Assembly (NCBI GenBank): GCA_903919715.1
Contig: CAIXJC010000012.1
Coordinates: forward strand, 124,001-188,000
Length of the DNA stretch: 64,000 nucleotides
DNA from: an uncultured bacterium
GTDB lineage: Bacteria; Planctomycetota; Phycisphaerae; Phycisphaerales; SM1A02
Reading direction: 5' to 3'
Part shown: positions 1-9,736 of the stretch, piece after piece
Position numbering within the stretch: the stretch's first letter is position 1
Layout: every line of letters starts with the position of its first letter
Notes under the pieces: generated by a model
Told to the model about the DNA's origin: nothing
The model's input: the letters and a program-made list of their open reading frames with translations, nothing else
Databases searched by the model: none
Program-made: the position numbers and the translations under genes

Positions 1-347
1 TCAGGATGAGGTGAACAAGGTTCTCCTTCCCAGAGGATTGCAAGTTCGCTTCCCTGTCCCGCTTCCACTTGGCGATCGACGCAATTCGCACAGACATTCG
101 TGGTTCCACCCACGAACCACTTTGCATCAGGGGCATTCCACTCAACCACATTGGTCCATGGTCGATACCAATGAAAATCCTTGGCAATATCCCCCCAGAA
201 ACCTGCGGGGTGATCGATTGATCGTCGATACATCTCGTGATAAGTCGTCATGTCTGGAACATGAATCGGGCCGATATGGGAACGAAAGTGTTCGCTTGGC
301 TCGAAGACTCGATTTTCTTGAAGCATGCTCGTAATGGAATCGCTCAT
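1..347 (-). CDS. acs: Acetyl-CoA synthetase, N-terminal part (cut by window edge)
   Basis: Reading the minus strand from about 347 to the left edge gives an open frame of about 115 codons matching the N-terminus of AMP-forming acetyl-CoA synthetase. The segments YHEMYRRSIDHPAGFWGDIA, DFHWYRPWTNVVEW, DAKWFVGGTTNVCANCVDR and ELAILWEGEP are characteristic of that family. The enzyme activates acetate to acetyl-CoA through acetyl-adenylate. The rest, including the adenylate-forming core, lies left of the window. The start is uncertain: in-frame ATGs lie at 347, 377 and 389 and none has a good ribosome-binding site. I chose 347 because it best matches usual family length. It is divergent from the ABC transporter genes and probably shares their upstream region. 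Confidence 0.88.
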   Translation of the reverse strand, partial: MSDSITSMLQENRVFEPSEHFRSHIGPIHVPDMTTYHEMYRRSIDHPAGFWGDIAKDFHWYRPWTNVVEWNAPDAKWFVGGTTNVCANCVDRQVEAGQGSELAILWEGEPCSPHP

Positions 348-416
348 CTCTGGAGAGAGTAACCCGTAGCATGGCATCGTGGTTTTCATTGAAGACAATC
401 TTCACGAGTCGACACG

Positions 417-1154
417 ATGCTGATCTTGCGAGACGTTCGTCGTGCGTTTGGTTCTCTGCAAGCTGTGGATGGTGTCTCGTTGAAGGTTGATCGCGCGGAG
501 GTCGTCGGGCTTCTGGGTCCCAATGGCGCAGGAAAATCAACGACCGTCGCGATGGCGACAGGGCTTTTGAAACCAGATTCTGGCGAGGTCGAAGTTGTTG
601 GATTTGGCAATCCGATGCGGGCGAGTGTTCGTCGTCAAATCGGTCTTGCTCCGCAGGAATTGGCGCTTTATGAAGGCTTGACCGGCTTCGAAACGCTGGT
701 CTTCTTCTCTCGACTGTATGGCGCCTCGATCCACCGCGATGCGATTCAATGCGGCTTAGACGAAGTGGGGCTCGCATCGCGCGCTCACGATCGCGTCGGC
801 CATTATTCCGGCGGAATGAAGAGACGACTGAATCTCGCAGTGGCACTTATTCACAAACCATCACTGCTCGTTCTCGACGAACCAACGGCTGGAGTCGATC
901 CGCAGTCACGGGCACATGTGCGCGAAATCATCCGTCGACATGCGGCTGCTGGTTGCGCTGTCCTGGTGACGACGCACGATATGGAGGAGGCAGAAAAAAT
1001 TTGTGATCGCATTGCGGTCATGGATCAAGGAGTGATTCGAGCCCATGGGACGCTTGCGCAACTTGTCGCGGCGCATGGCACTGCGGAGGGCACACATGCA
1101 CGGAGCTTGGAAGAAGTTCTGCTCAATCTCACTGGACGGAGTTTGCGCGAATGA
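417..1154 (+). CDS. ABC transporter ATP-binding protein (ABC-2 exporter type)
   Basis: This 245-residue ATPase has all the nucleotide-binding motifs. Walker A is GPNGAGKST (about residues 34-42), the Q-loop lies near LAPQE, the signature is YSGGMKRR (about 130), Walker B is LLVLDEPTAGVDP (about 150-160), and the switch histidine is in TTHDMEEAE. The pattern belongs to the DrrA/CcmA-like subfamily that powers drug, lipid or polysaccharide export. Its stop overlaps the start of the permease gene by 4 bases (ATGA), so the two are co-translated and form one exporter. The substrate cannot be read from the sequence. Confidence 0.93.
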   Translation: MLILRDVRRAFGSLQAVDGVSLKVDRAEVVGLLGPNGAGKSTTVAMATGLLKPDSGEVEVVGFGNPMRASVRRQIGLAPQELALYEGLTGFETLVFFSRLYGASIHRDAIQCGLDEVGLASRAHDRVGHYSGGMKRRLNLAVALIHKPSLLVLDEPTAGVDPQSRAHVREIIRRHAAAGCAVLVTTHDMEEAEKICDRIAVMDQGVIRAHGTLAQLVAAHGTAEGTHARSLEEVLLNLTGRSLRE

Positions 1155-2452
1155 TCCGTCCGATGATCGCCATCGCATTGAAGGATCTGCGTCTGCTTGC
1201 ACGGGATCGTGGCGCACTCTTCTTTACGATTCTATTTCCCGTCATTATCGCCGTTCTGTTCGGCATGGTCTTTGGTCGAATGTCGACCCCTGGTCCGCTT
1301 GATGTTGTCGTGGTCGTGACACAGGACGGGCCGCTTGCGCGTTCGTTTGCTGCCGCGCTTCAAGCCGATTCAGCACTTCATGTTCAAGTTGCGGCGAATA
1401 AACAAAGCGGAGCCGAAATCGTCCAGCAGGGGCACGCAGCGGCAGTCATCATCCTTCCAGAGGGATTCGACGATCGCGCCGAAGCGTTGTTGTCGGGAGG
1501 TTCAATGCCGCTGGAACTCTTTGGAGATCCATCAAGAGCGGCAGAACTGGGACTGCTCGAGGGCAAGTTGATGGAAATTGGATTTCGTCAATTCATGCTG
1601 GCGGTGACGGATTCCGACCGACTCCGTCGCCAGTCCGCACAGATCCGCCGTCAATTGGCGAACGACCCGAATCTCCATGCGCTTGAGCAAACAGCGGTGT
1701 TAAAAATTCTCGCTGGTGCTGAAGAACTCGCTGCGGCGCGCAAGAACGAGGGAGAAAAAAAGACGGCGACGAGTGTTGGCGGGGGGATGTCAGATTTCCG
1801 TCCAGTTCGGATTCGGACGGAATTACTTGCGCATAATCAAGATGATCCGCCTTCGACATATGCAGTGACTTTTCCGCAGGGCGTTGTGTGGGGGCTGGCG
1901 GGATGCGTGATGGCGTTCGTCACGACACTCGCGAGTGAGCGAGCGCAGGGAACGCTCACAAGACTTCGCGCTGCGCCGCTCTCGATGCATCTCATTCTTG
2001 CAAGCAAGGGAATGGCCTGCGTCGCATCGTCGATGATTATGCAGGCGCTGCTCTTGGTGCTTGCGTGGGCCGCCTTCGATGTGCACCCCGTGAATCTTGC
2101 GATGCTGATTTTGGCGATGACTGTGAACGCAATTTCTTTTACCGCACTCGCCATGATGATCGCGGCTCTCTTTCGTTCTGGTGCCGGCACAGATGGTGCC
2201 GGGCGCGCGCTCATTCTCGTGCTGGCGATCGTTGGTGGCGGTTCGATCCCGCTTGTGTTTATGCCTCCCGTACTGCGGTCAATCAGCGTCGTGAGCCCAT
2301 TTCGCTGGGCGATCGCCGCAATCGAAGGCCCACTTTGGCGGGGCGGATCGATTGCAGATCAGTTCGCAGCGATTGGTTCCGTGGCGATCGTTGGGATTGT
2401 GTGCGCAGTCATTTCGCTGGGGGGAATGGCGAAATGGCGCCGAGGCTCGTGA
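1151..2452 (+). CDS. ABC-2 type transporter permease
   Basis: This 433-residue membrane protein has the ABC-2 layout. There is one N-terminal hydrophobic helix (about residues 20-40, LFFTILFPVIIAVLFGMVFG), a long extracytoplasmic stretch to about residue 235, then about five membrane helices in the C-terminal half. It overlaps the ATPase gene by 4 bases and is its partner. The large periplasmic loop is typical of YhfP/DrrB-like and NatB-like permeases. The gene ends 21 bp before the convergent alaS stop. The exported compound is unknown. Confidence 0.9.
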   Translation: MIRPMIAIALKDLRLLARDRGALFFTILFPVIIAVLFGMVFGRMSTPGPLDVVVVVTQDGPLARSFAAALQADSALHVQVAANKQSGAEIVQQGHAAAVIILPEGFDDRAEALLSGGSMPLELFGDPSRAAELGLLEGKLMEIGFRQFMLAVTDSDRLRRQSAQIRRQLANDPNLHALEQTAVLKILAGAEELAAARKNEGEKKTATSVGGGMSDFRPVRIRTELLAHNQDDPPSTYAVTFPQGVVWGLAGCVMAFVTTLASERAQGTLTRLRAAPLSMHLILASKGMACVASSMIMQALLLVLAWAAFDVHPVNLAMLILAMTVNAISFTALAMMIAALFRSGAGTDGAGRALILVLAIVGGGSIPLVFMPPVLRSISVVSPFRWAIAAIEGPLWRGGSIADQFAAIGSVAIVGIVCAVISLGGMAKWRRGS

Positions 2453-2473
2453 CGACTTGTCGTGATGCGCCCG

Positions 2474-5332
2474 TCAACTGCGATTTGCAAACGCAGTTGC
2501 TGCGGCAAACGCATCGGCAATTTTCGATGGATCTTTTCCGCCCGCTTGTGCCGTATCTGGCTTTCCTCCGCCAGAACCACCGCATGCCTGCGCAGTGACC
2601 TTCACCCAGTCGCCTGCTTTGATCCCTCGAGCGATCGCTGATTTTGGACTCGTCGCTGCGATTGCAACTTTCGCATTCACTTCATCGGGGCTTAAGAACA
2701 AGATTGGCGTATCGCTCAATCGAGCGCGTGCTGAGTCGATCGCAGCCAGAAGCGCTGCGGGATCTGCACCATGAACGATTGCAATGAGTGGCTTGGTGGC
2801 ATCTCCAAGTGCATGCTGATCCACGATGCCTCGCACCTGCGCAACTGCACCTTCGCGCGTGGCGCCCTCTTGTTGTCGCCGTGTATCTTTTGCGCGTTCA
2901 CGAAGCGCATCGATCCGAGGCAGTACCCGTGCTCGCGCAACGATGCCGATCGCAAGGGTGGATTCCAATCGTGCAATCTCGGCGACTTCGGCGAGCATCG
3001 CATCGCCATCGAGCGTGGCTGCGGCGTCGATGCGCTTTTCCAGTTCTGCCGCAGATTCTTTCGCAGCTTTCGCTGCGGGTCCAGTTAATCCGAAGCAGCG
3101 ACGGACGCCAGCGGATGATGCACCTTCTCCGAGCAACACGAACGATCCAGCTCCCGACGCAGAGTGCAAATGCGTTCCGCCGCAAAATTCAGTTGAAAGT
3201 CCGCTCCACCGTGGATCACTTGGTGTAGCAAGTAACGCTTCAATCGTTGCGCCGATACAGACGACGCGAACTGGATCGGGGTACCGCTCGCCGAATACTG
3301 CACGGACGCCGTTGATCGCACGAGCTTTCGCAAGGTCGACCGTTGCGATATGGACTGGGAGATTGCTAGCGATCGCTTGATTCACAATGGATTCGACTCG
3401 TGCTGCATCTGTCGCAGTGAGGGCAGCGGACCCTGCATAATCGAATCGCAGTCGATCAGTTGCAACGAGCGATCCGCGTTGTTGAACTTCGTCTCCAACG
3501 ACTTCGCGCAGTGCGTGATTGAGAAGATGCGTCACTGTGTGATTTGCGCGAATTGCTTCTCGCCGATCATGGCGCAGTGCAATCTCTGCCGCATCCCCGG
3601 CTCGAATGATGCCAGAGTGGACGAATCCGATATGAAGAATGTAATCACCAAATCTCTGAACATCGCGGACTTCGAAGACGCCGTGTGACCCGACCGCATG
3701 TCCATCGCCGATGGCGCCACTCCCATCAAGGTGCCCAGCGCGGATGTCGCCGTGATCCGCTTCTTGCCCGCCAGATTCGGCGTAGAAGCATGTGCGGTCA
3801 AGCACGATTCCAATTGGTTTTCCAGCGGAAATCCCAGCGGAAACAGACGGGTGGAAATCTTTGCCATCCCAAATCGCGGCAATGTGCGATCGCATTGGGC
3901 GACCTGCATCGCGCAGAGTGTCGTCCGTGGCGCGCACGTGGAGCGCGGCCAATTTCGCAAGCGCATCAGGAGTTAACTCCATTTGTGGAATATCGCTTGC
4001 AACGGCACGACTCGTTTCTCGCGCGCGCTCCATGAGTATTTGATATCCCGCAATGTCGACGGCAAATCCACGCTCGGCAGCCATGACTTGCGTGAGATCG
4101 ATTGGGAATCCCCAAGTGTCATGCAGGCGGAAAGCATCTTCAGCGGCGATACTCGGCGGCGTTGCATTCGCACCGCGTGCGGCAGATTCATCGAAGAGAG
4201 CGATACCTCGTCCGAGCGTTCGGCCGAAGAGTTCTTCTTCAGCACGGATGATCTCGGCAGCTTTCGTCGCTCCTGCGGTGATTTCTGGGAATGCCGTACC
4301 AAGCGTTGCGACGACGGAGGGAACGAGTTCGAAGACGAAGGGTCGGTCCATTCCAAGAGTTTGTCGTCCATGTCGCGCTGCGCGCCGAAGGATGCGGCGC
4401 AAAACATAATTTCGTCCATCGCTTCCGGGTCCGGCTCCATCGCATGCCGCTGCGGTCAGGCAGCGAACATGATCTGCAATCACTCGATATGCGATATCGA
4501 TGTGGTCATGCAATACGCCGCCATACGGCCGTGCTCCTGTAACTTCGTGGATTGCGGAGAAAATTGGCGACCACAGGTCCGTGTCATAATTTGAGCGCTT
4601 CCCTTGAATCACGCTCACAAGTCTTTCAAGCCCCATCCCAGTATCGACATGTCGTGCAGGCAGTTGTTTCAGCGTGCCGTCAGTCTCTCGATTGAATTGA
4701 ATGAAGACGTGATTCCATATTTCTAAAACGTCGGGATCGCCCGAATTGACCAATGCAGCTGCGTCGCGACCGCCGATGCGATCAAAATGAATTTCGGAGC
4801 AGGGTCCGCAGGGACCGCTTTCGCCCATCTCCCAAAAGTTGTCTTTCATCGAGCCAGGCAAGACACGATTCGCAGGAAGGAAACGACGCCAAATTTGGCG
4901 TGCTTCTTCGTCTGGCTCAAGGCCAGCCTTCGCGTCGCCGCCGAAGTATGTCGCGTAGATGCGATCGGGGTTCAATCCGAAAGTGCCGGTGAGCAACTCC
5001 CATCCCCACGCAATGGATTCTTCTTTGAAATAATCTCCAAAGGACCAATTCCCGAGCATCTCGAAAAAAGTGTGGTGATAGACGTCGTTGCCGACATCCT
5101 CGAGATCATTGTGTTTTCCACCTGCGCGAATGCACTTTTGCGAATTCACCGCACGGGTGTATGGACGAGATCCGCGACCGAGAAAGACGTCCTTGAATTG
5201 GTTCATCCCCGCATTCGTGAAAAGCAATGTCGGATCGTCGTAGGGCACAACGGGGCTTCCTGGCACGAAAGTATGCCCCGCCTTAACGCGGAAGAAGTCG
5301 ATGTAGGCAGTTCGAATGTCAGTAGCGCGCAT
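2474..5332 (-). CDS. alaS: Alanyl-tRNA synthetase
   Basis: Charges tRNA-Ala with alanine in the cytoplasm. The 952-residue protein has the full class II architecture. An N-terminal catalytic core carries LLFTNAGMNQFKDVFLG and GGKHNDLEDVG. The editing domain carries HTVTHLLNHALREV and the second zinc/editing motif CGGTH. The C-terminal C-Ala region ends with a glycine-rich GGSGGGKPDTAQAGG motif. It is somewhat longer than the usual ~875 residues because of a longer linker and editing region, a difference I consider minor. The ATG at 5332 fits the conserved N-terminus. It converges with the ABC permease and diverges from tpiA, 59 bp away. Confidence 0.97.
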   Translation of the reverse strand: MRATDIRTAYIDFFRVKAGHTFVPGSPVVPYDDPTLLFTNAGMNQFKDVFLGRGSRPYTRAVNSQKCIRAGGKHNDLEDVGNDVYHHTFFEMLGNWSFGDYFKEESIAWGWELLTGTFGLNPDRIYATYFGGDAKAGLEPDEEARQIWRRFLPANRVLPGSMKDNFWEMGESGPCGPCSEIHFDRIGGRDAAALVNSGDPDVLEIWNHVFIQFNRETDGTLKQLPARHVDTGMGLERLVSVIQGKRSNYDTDLWSPIFSAIHEVTGARPYGGVLHDHIDIAYRVIADHVRCLTAAACDGAGPGSDGRNYVLRRILRRAARHGRQTLGMDRPFVFELVPSVVATLGTAFPEITAGATKAAEIIRAEEELFGRTLGRGIALFDESAARGANATPPSIAAEDAFRLHDTWGFPIDLTQVMAAERGFAVDIAGYQILMERARETSRAVASDIPQMELTPDALAKLAALHVRATDDTLRDAGRPMRSHIAAIWDGKDFHPSVSAGISAGKPIGIVLDRTCFYAESGGQEADHGDIRAGHLDGSGAIGDGHAVGSHGVFEVRDVQRFGDYILHIGFVHSGIIRAGDAAEIALRHDRREAIRANHTVTHLLNHALREVVGDEVQQRGSLVATDRLRFDYAGSAALTATDAARVESIVNQAIASNLPVHIATVDLAKARAINGVRAVFGERYPDPVRVVCIGATIEALLATPSDPRWSGLSTEFCGGTHLHSASGAGSFVLLGEGASSAGVRRCFGLTGPAAKAAKESAAELEKRIDAAATLDGDAMLAEVAEIARLESTLAIGIVARARVLPRIDALRERAKDTRRQQEGATREGAVAQVRGIVDQHALGDATKPLIAIVHGADPAALLAAIDSARARLSDTPILFLSPDEVNAKVAIAATSPKSAIARGIKAGDWVKVTAQACGGSGGGKPDTAQAGGKDPSKIADAFAAATAFANRS

Positions 5333-5391
5333 TGGATTTGAAGTCTACGCAATGACGCCTCGAATTTGGTTCGACCGTAGCATCGGATTCC

Positions 5392-6180
5392 ATGATGCGT
5401 CGACCATTCGTTGGCGGAAATTGGAAGATGAATACGGACCTCGAATCGGGGACGGTTCTCGCACAAACATTGGCGGCGCAGTGGAAACAAAACGCGGATG
5501 TTTGTGATGTTGTCCTCTTTCCTCCATTTCCATATTTACAGTCGGTTGCTCGTGCAATTGACGGAAGTTCCCTTGCACTTGGTGCACAGGACGTTTCAAG
5601 CGAAGTGAACGGCGCACTGACTGGCGAGGTCAGCGCCGAAATGCTCATAGATATCGGCGTCACATGGGTTCTCGTCGGTCATTCCGAACGGCGTCATCGC
5701 CTCGGGGAGCCCGATTCCTTGGTTGCGGAGAAATTTGCAATGGCAATCGCAAGTGGATTGTCGGTCGTTCTCTGTGTGGGCGAAACCTTGCTCCAACGAT
5801 CAGCTGGGAACGCTCATGAAATCGTCGTCAGCCAGTTATCAAGCGCATTTGAACGAATTCCCTCCGACGCACTCGAACGAGTGGTGATTGCTTATGAGCC
5901 AGTCTGGGCGATTGGAACTGGGGTTGCCGCAACGGCCGAGGATGCGCAGGGGGCTCATGGCGTGATACGAGAGTTTATTGGTTCACGCTATGATTCGGAA
6001 CTCGCCTCTGGGATCCGCATTGTGTACGGTGGATCGCTGGTGCCGGGCAATGCGAAGACGATCTTCGCTGCGCCTGGGGTTGACGGTGGTTTGCTTGGCG
6101 GCGCTTCTTTGAAGGCGGCTGACTTTCTCTCCATCTGTTCTTCGGCAATGATCGGAATTGCGACCGGCTCGGCCGGTTAG
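5392..6180 (+). CDS. tpiA: Triosephosphate isomerase
   Basis: Interconverts dihydroxyacetone phosphate and glyceraldehyde 3-phosphate in glycolysis. The 262-residue barrel has the lysine in GGNWKMN (about residue 12), the catalytic histidine in VGHSERR (about 97), the catalytic glutamate in AYEPVWAIGTG (about 168) and the phosphate-binding GGASL near the C-terminus. Two consecutive ATG codons open the frame, so 5392 and 5395 are equally possible. It lies 12 bp upstream of secG, a tpiA-secG order that recurs in many bacteria and suggests co-transcription. Confidence 0.97.
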   Translation: MMRRPFVGGNWKMNTDLESGTVLAQTLAAQWKQNADVCDVVLFPPFPYLQSVARAIDGSSLALGAQDVSSEVNGALTGEVSAEMLIDIGVTWVLVGHSERRHRLGEPDSLVAEKFAMAIASGLSVVLCVGETLLQRSAGNAHEIVVSQLSSAFERIPSDALERVVIAYEPVWAIGTGVAATAEDAQGAHGVIREFIGSRYDSELASGIRIVYGGSLVPGNAKTIFAAPGVDGGLLGGASLKAADFLSICSSAMIGIATGSAG

Positions 6181-6192
6181 TGGAATAATCCA

Positions 6193-6690
6193 ATGACCAT
6201 GTGGTTTTCGATTCTTACCGTCCTCTTCATTCTGTCGAGCGTCATATTGGTTCTTGTGATTCTTGTGCAGCGTCCGCAGGGTGGCGGACTCGCCCAAGCT
6301 TTCGGAGGAGCATCGGGCGGAGGAACAGACACCGCTTTCGGTGGCCGCACCGGAGATGTGTTGACATATCTGACAATGGGAGCGTTTGCGCTCTATCTCT
6401 TAGTCGCAATCAGCCTCAATGTGATTGGGAATTCGGTCAAGAGCCAAGCAGCCATGACTGAAGAACAGATGATCGAACCAGGACTCTTGCCGACAGATCC
6501 CAAGAGTGCGCCTGCTACGCCGCCGGCGGGAACGACTGCAACGACTCCAGCAGCTGATGCGCCACTTGTTGCTCCAACTGCGCCAGCACCTGACGCAGTT
6601 CCAGCCGCGGATAAGCCATTGGTTGCGCCGACTGCTCCAGCTCCAGCGCCAGAACCTGCAACAGCTGCGCCTGCAACCGGAAAGCCTTGA
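6193..6690 (+). CDS. secG: Preprotein translocase subunit SecG with Pro/Ala-rich tail
   Basis: An accessory subunit of the SecYEG channel in the inner membrane. Residues 1-85 form a typical SecG: two membrane helices (about 4-25 and 55-78) flank the conserved loop VQRPQGGGLAQAFGG and the GGRTGDVLT motif. From about residue 95 to 165 the protein is a Pro/Ala/Thr-rich tail with the unit PLVAPTAPAP occurring twice. SecG is usually 75-120 residues, so the tail is an addition common in planctomycete SecGs and probably disordered. It sits between tpiA and yicC. Confidence 0.93.
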   Translation: MTMWFSILTVLFILSSVILVLVILVQRPQGGGLAQAFGGASGGGTDTAFGGRTGDVLTYLTMGAFALYLLVAISLNVIGNSVKSQAAMTEEQMIEPGLLPTDPKSAPATPPAGTTATTPAADAPLVAPTAPAPDAVPAADKPLVAPTAPAPAPEPATAAPATGKP

Positions 6691-6697
6691 TACTCCG

Positions 6698-7582
6698 ATG
6701 ATCCGATCGATGACCGGCTTCGGCATCGCGCAGGCAGAGCTCGAAGGAGCTCTTGTTGCCGTCGAAGTTCGCTCGGTCAACAATCGGCATTTCAAATGCA
6801 CGCTGCGAATTCCAGATGATTTCACTGTGCTCGAAGCTGATATCGAAGCACAGGTATCTCGCCGCTTGATTCGAGGCAGCGTCATTGTGACCGTTCGCAT
6901 TTCAAATGCTGCCGCACGAATTGCAACGCGAATCAATGGCGTTCGATTGAATGAATATCTCGCGCAACTCGTCGAAGCCTTGGGAACAGAGGAAGCTTCA
7001 CGCGTCGATCGCGGACAATTGTTACTCCTGCCAGGGGTCGTCGTCGAGGATGGTGGCGCTGTTTTTCTCGAACAACTTCGCCCCGCCGTCCTTCGTTTGC
7101 TCGACGAAGCATGTGACAAATTGATGGCGATGCGTCAAAGTGAAGGCGCGGCACTGCGCGAACACTTGGTCGAATATGGAAAGGTCATTCGCACGCGCGT
7201 TGATGCGATTCGGTTGCGTGTTCCCGAAGTCATTGCGGCGTACCAAGCACGTTTGCGACAGCGAATTGATGGAATGTTGGCGGAGATCGGCAAGACGGTT
7301 GAGCCTGCAGACTTACTTCGTGAAGTGGCAATCTTCAGCGAACGTTCGGATATCGCAGAGGAGTTGGTGCGCTTGACTGGGCATCTGGATCAATACGAAT
7401 CGTTACTGGATCCAAGATTCGCGGAGCCGATTGGCCGAACAATGGACTTTGTTGCGCAAGAATTACTGCGCGAGGCAAACACGATCGCGAGTAAGTCTGC
7501 GGACATCGGAATCAGTCGGCAAGTTGTGGAAATCAAGACTGCGATCGACCGCATCAAGGAGCAGTCGCAGAATGCCGAATAG
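6698..7582 (+). CDS. yicC: YicC family endoribonuclease-like protein
   Basis: A 294-residue protein of the YicC/YloC family. It has the family's N-terminal MIRSMTGFG, the internal VEVRSVNNRHFKC segment, and the C-terminal DUF1732-type region ending in QELLREANTIASKSADIGI and EIKTAIDRIKEQSQN. E. coli YicC has been linked to RNA turnover and reported to act as an endoribonuclease. I chose the ATG at 6698 because the conserved MTGFG block begins there; the frame opens further upstream only as a shadow of secG. Its stop overlaps the next gene by 11 bases, so the genes from tpiA onward look like one transcript. Confidence 0.93.
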   Translation: MIRSMTGFGIAQAELEGALVAVEVRSVNNRHFKCTLRIPDDFTVLEADIEAQVSRRLIRGSVIVTVRISNAAARIATRINGVRLNEYLAQLVEALGTEEASRVDRGQLLLLPGVVVEDGGAVFLEQLRPAVLRLLDEACDKLMAMRQSEGAALREHLVEYGKVIRTRVDAIRLRVPEVIAAYQARLRQRIDGMLAEIGKTVEPADLLREVAIFSERSDIAEELVRLTGHLDQYESLLDPRFAEPIGRTMDFVAQELLREANTIASKSADIGISRQVVEIKTAIDRIKEQSQNAE

Positions 7583-8660
7583 GGGGACGGATCGAGCCCG
7601 TGCCTTACTCGCACCTGATGAGATCCGAATCGTTTCCGAGTTGTTTCAAGCGCCGGCTGTCATTCGAGCACACGCATACAACCGAGGTTCGGTTCGATTT
7701 CCCAAGGCCATCATCGAGACCGCCGATCGAGCTCGTTTTCTTTTGAAGCGTCGTATCGAGACGCCATCCAACATCGCACGCGTCAACTTGAGCCATGAGG
7801 TTCAAGTAGAACTTGCTCGCACTGGTTTTCCAGTATCCACGTTCAAGAGGACAAATGATGATGCGACATGGGTCGTTCATGATGGCTGTATCTATGAAAT
7901 GTTCACATTTATCGATGGCGATCGCTTTGGACGATTAGAGCCGGAGGTGCATGAGAGCGGCATCTTGCTGTCGCGCATGCATTGGACGCTCAAAGACTGG
8001 GAGCCATCGACGCCGACTCCGTCTCATGCGGGATATCACAACAGTCAGCCCGTTGGGTCCTCGTGGTCACGTCTTGAGACCAAGATCCTTGAAGTCGATC
8101 CAGCGGCGTCAACATTACTGCTCGAGAAGTTGGTTGCGAACGTTCGTGATCAATACGAAATGGCTGCAGTCACTGCAGAAAACACTCTCGTTGATTCATC
8201 GGCCTGCGGAAGTCGATCGATACTGCATGGTGACTTGCATCCTGGAAACATGCTCTTTGGAGCTCGAAGACCGATCGCACTTCTCGACTTCGATTCAGCT
8301 CGCATTGGCCGAACCCTCTTCGACATTGCCAATGGCGCTCTGCAGTTTTCCATGCCAAGTATGGGCAAGAAACCAGTTGTGGACTGGGACGCATCCTTAA
8401 ACATTGAACTGTTCAAGAGTTTCTTGAGCGGCTATGCATGGATGCAACATATGCCGCTAGATGAATCAGAATGCGGTGCACTCCCCGCACTTATGATTGA
8501 GGCAACCGTTGCCGAAACTATTCCACGAATAGCCCTCGGCGGCACATGGGAGGGTCGGTCTGGAATCGAAATCTTGGAGTTTGTTTGGAAGAGGGCGCAG
8601 TGGATTTGGTCGCAGCGATCGACCCTGACTACCCTATGCCAATCATGCATGCGTCCGTGA
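7572..8660 (+). CDS. Phosphotransferase-fold (APH/homoserine kinase-like) protein
   Basis: A 362-residue protein of the aminoglycoside phosphotransferase/choline kinase-like fold. The catalytic loop HGDLHPGNML (about residue 220) and the metal-binding LLDFDSARIG (about 237) are intact. A glycine-poor N-lobe contains VRFPKAI and RFLLKRR, the likely ATP-lysine region. Related enzymes phosphorylate homoserine, methylthioribose, fructosamine or protein Ser/Thr (SrkA). The sequence alone does not tell which. I chose the ATG at 7572 because it overlaps the yicC end by 11 bases, as expected in an operon. Confidence 0.82.
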   Translation: MPNRGTDRARALLAPDEIRIVSELFQAPAVIRAHAYNRGSVRFPKAIIETADRARFLLKRRIETPSNIARVNLSHEVQVELARTGFPVSTFKRTNDDATWVVHDGCIYEMFTFIDGDRFGRLEPEVHESGILLSRMHWTLKDWEPSTPTPSHAGYHNSQPVGSSWSRLETKILEVDPAASTLLLEKLVANVRDQYEMAAVTAENTLVDSSACGSRSILHGDLHPGNMLFGARRPIALLDFDSARIGRTLFDIANGALQFSMPSMGKKPVVDWDASLNIELFKSFLSGYAWMQHMPLDESECGALPALMIEATVAETIPRIALGGTWEGRSGIEILEFVWKRAQWIWSQRSTLTTLCQSCMRP

Positions 8661-8662
8661 AT

Positions 8663-9649
8663 ATGAATTCAATCAGATGGTGTGGGCGATGTGCCGCCAC
8701 GACTCTTTCAATCGCAATTGCTGCCTCTGCGATTGCGCAGGAGCAGAAGGTTCCACCCGCACGTCCAGCGGGAATCGGAAACATCGCAGATCCTCCAGCT
8801 CCAGTTCAGGTCAAGATCGATGGGGCACTTGGTCAGCCACAAATGTGGCGCGCCGATCTGATGCAGGTCCCGCTTCAGCCAGCGCCAGAAGTCGTTCGCT
8901 TGTGGTCTGCAGAAGTGATTGCGAGCGTGCGCATTTCAGCCAAAGTACTGACGGCTGTTGCTGACATGGATTCACGAGAATTCGCACAGCGCCAAGCGGC
9001 GAGCGCACGTTTAACCGATCCAAGTGTGACGTCAGAGGAAATTTTCGCAGTCTTGGTCCGTGGAAATCTCAGCGAAGAACAACGCGAACGACTTCTGACA
9101 GTTGCCCGCGAGAAAGTGCTCGCGCTCCCGCGCGGTGCGCTGGGAATTCGAATGCAAGTAAGCGGCGATCCTCGTCATCCAGGCGTGGAAATTCAAGCAC
9201 TGCTCCCTGGGATGCCTGCATCGAAAGTTCTCAAGAGTGGCGATCGAATCGAAGTGATCGATGGCAAGCCCATCACAACATCGAACGATCTTGTTGAGAT
9301 CATCCAGTCGAAACTGCCTGGCGAGTCCGTCAAATTATCCGTGGCGCGACAGCAACGGGATGAACGTGGAAAACCAAAGATGGATGCGCAGGGCGGGTTC
9401 ATCGAAGATAAAGTCGAGGTCGATGTCGATCTGACTTCAGCAGCGGATCTCGATCGATTCGAGGGGCAATTCCCGACGCAGACGCGCAGTATGGTTCTTG
9501 AGCGTCGTCTGTTGGCTCTGCGGGAAGCGGAAGAGAAATTTGCGCCAGCGACGGCGAAAGTCATGTCGACTTCAACTCCAGCAGCCGCGCTCGGCATCAA
9601 GGAATCTCATGTGGACAAAGCAAAGGATGCGTCACCCATCGCTCCGTGA
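8663..9649 (+). CDS. Exported PDZ-domain protein
   Basis: A 328-residue protein starting at an ATG 2 bp after the preceding stop. Residues 1-28 form a signal peptide, with hydrophobic TTLSIAIAASAIA followed by QEQ. At about residues 155-225 there is a PDZ domain with the ligand-groove region LGIRMQV and the conserved GDRIEVIDGKPIT. No trypsin-like protease domain is attached, so this is not a DegP-type protease. It more likely acts as a periplasmic scaffold or adaptor. Function beyond that is unknown. It closes the tpiA-secG-yicC run, and adk converges on it. Confidence 0.78.
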   Translation: MNSIRWCGRCAATTLSIAIAASAIAQEQKVPPARPAGIGNIADPPAPVQVKIDGALGQPQMWRADLMQVPLQPAPEVVRLWSAEVIASVRISAKVLTAVADMDSREFAQRQAASARLTDPSVTSEEIFAVLVRGNLSEEQRERLLTVAREKVLALPRGALGIRMQVSGDPRHPGVEIQALLPGMPASKVLKSGDRIEVIDGKPITTSNDLVEIIQSKLPGESVKLSVARQQRDERGKPKMDAQGGFIEDKVEVDVDLTSAADLDRFEGQFPTQTRSMVLERRLLALREAEEKFAPATAKVMSTSTPAAALGIKESHVDKAKDASPIAP

Positions 9650-9736
9650 GCCTGCCCCGAAGGATTTTGTTTCGCTGCTTTGGTTGATCGACCGCTTGCT
9701 TGATACAAACTTTTGCTTGACACGAACTATTGCGGT

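Noticed and set aside
142-846. 234-residue open frame on the minus strand
   Set aside because: It overlaps both acs and the ABC ATPase in another frame, is Arg/His-rich without motifs, and the true minus-strand gene at 1-347 is acs in a different frame.
8663-9649. DegP/HtrA-type protease
   Set aside because: A PDZ domain is present but no trypsin-like catalytic triad region can be seen.
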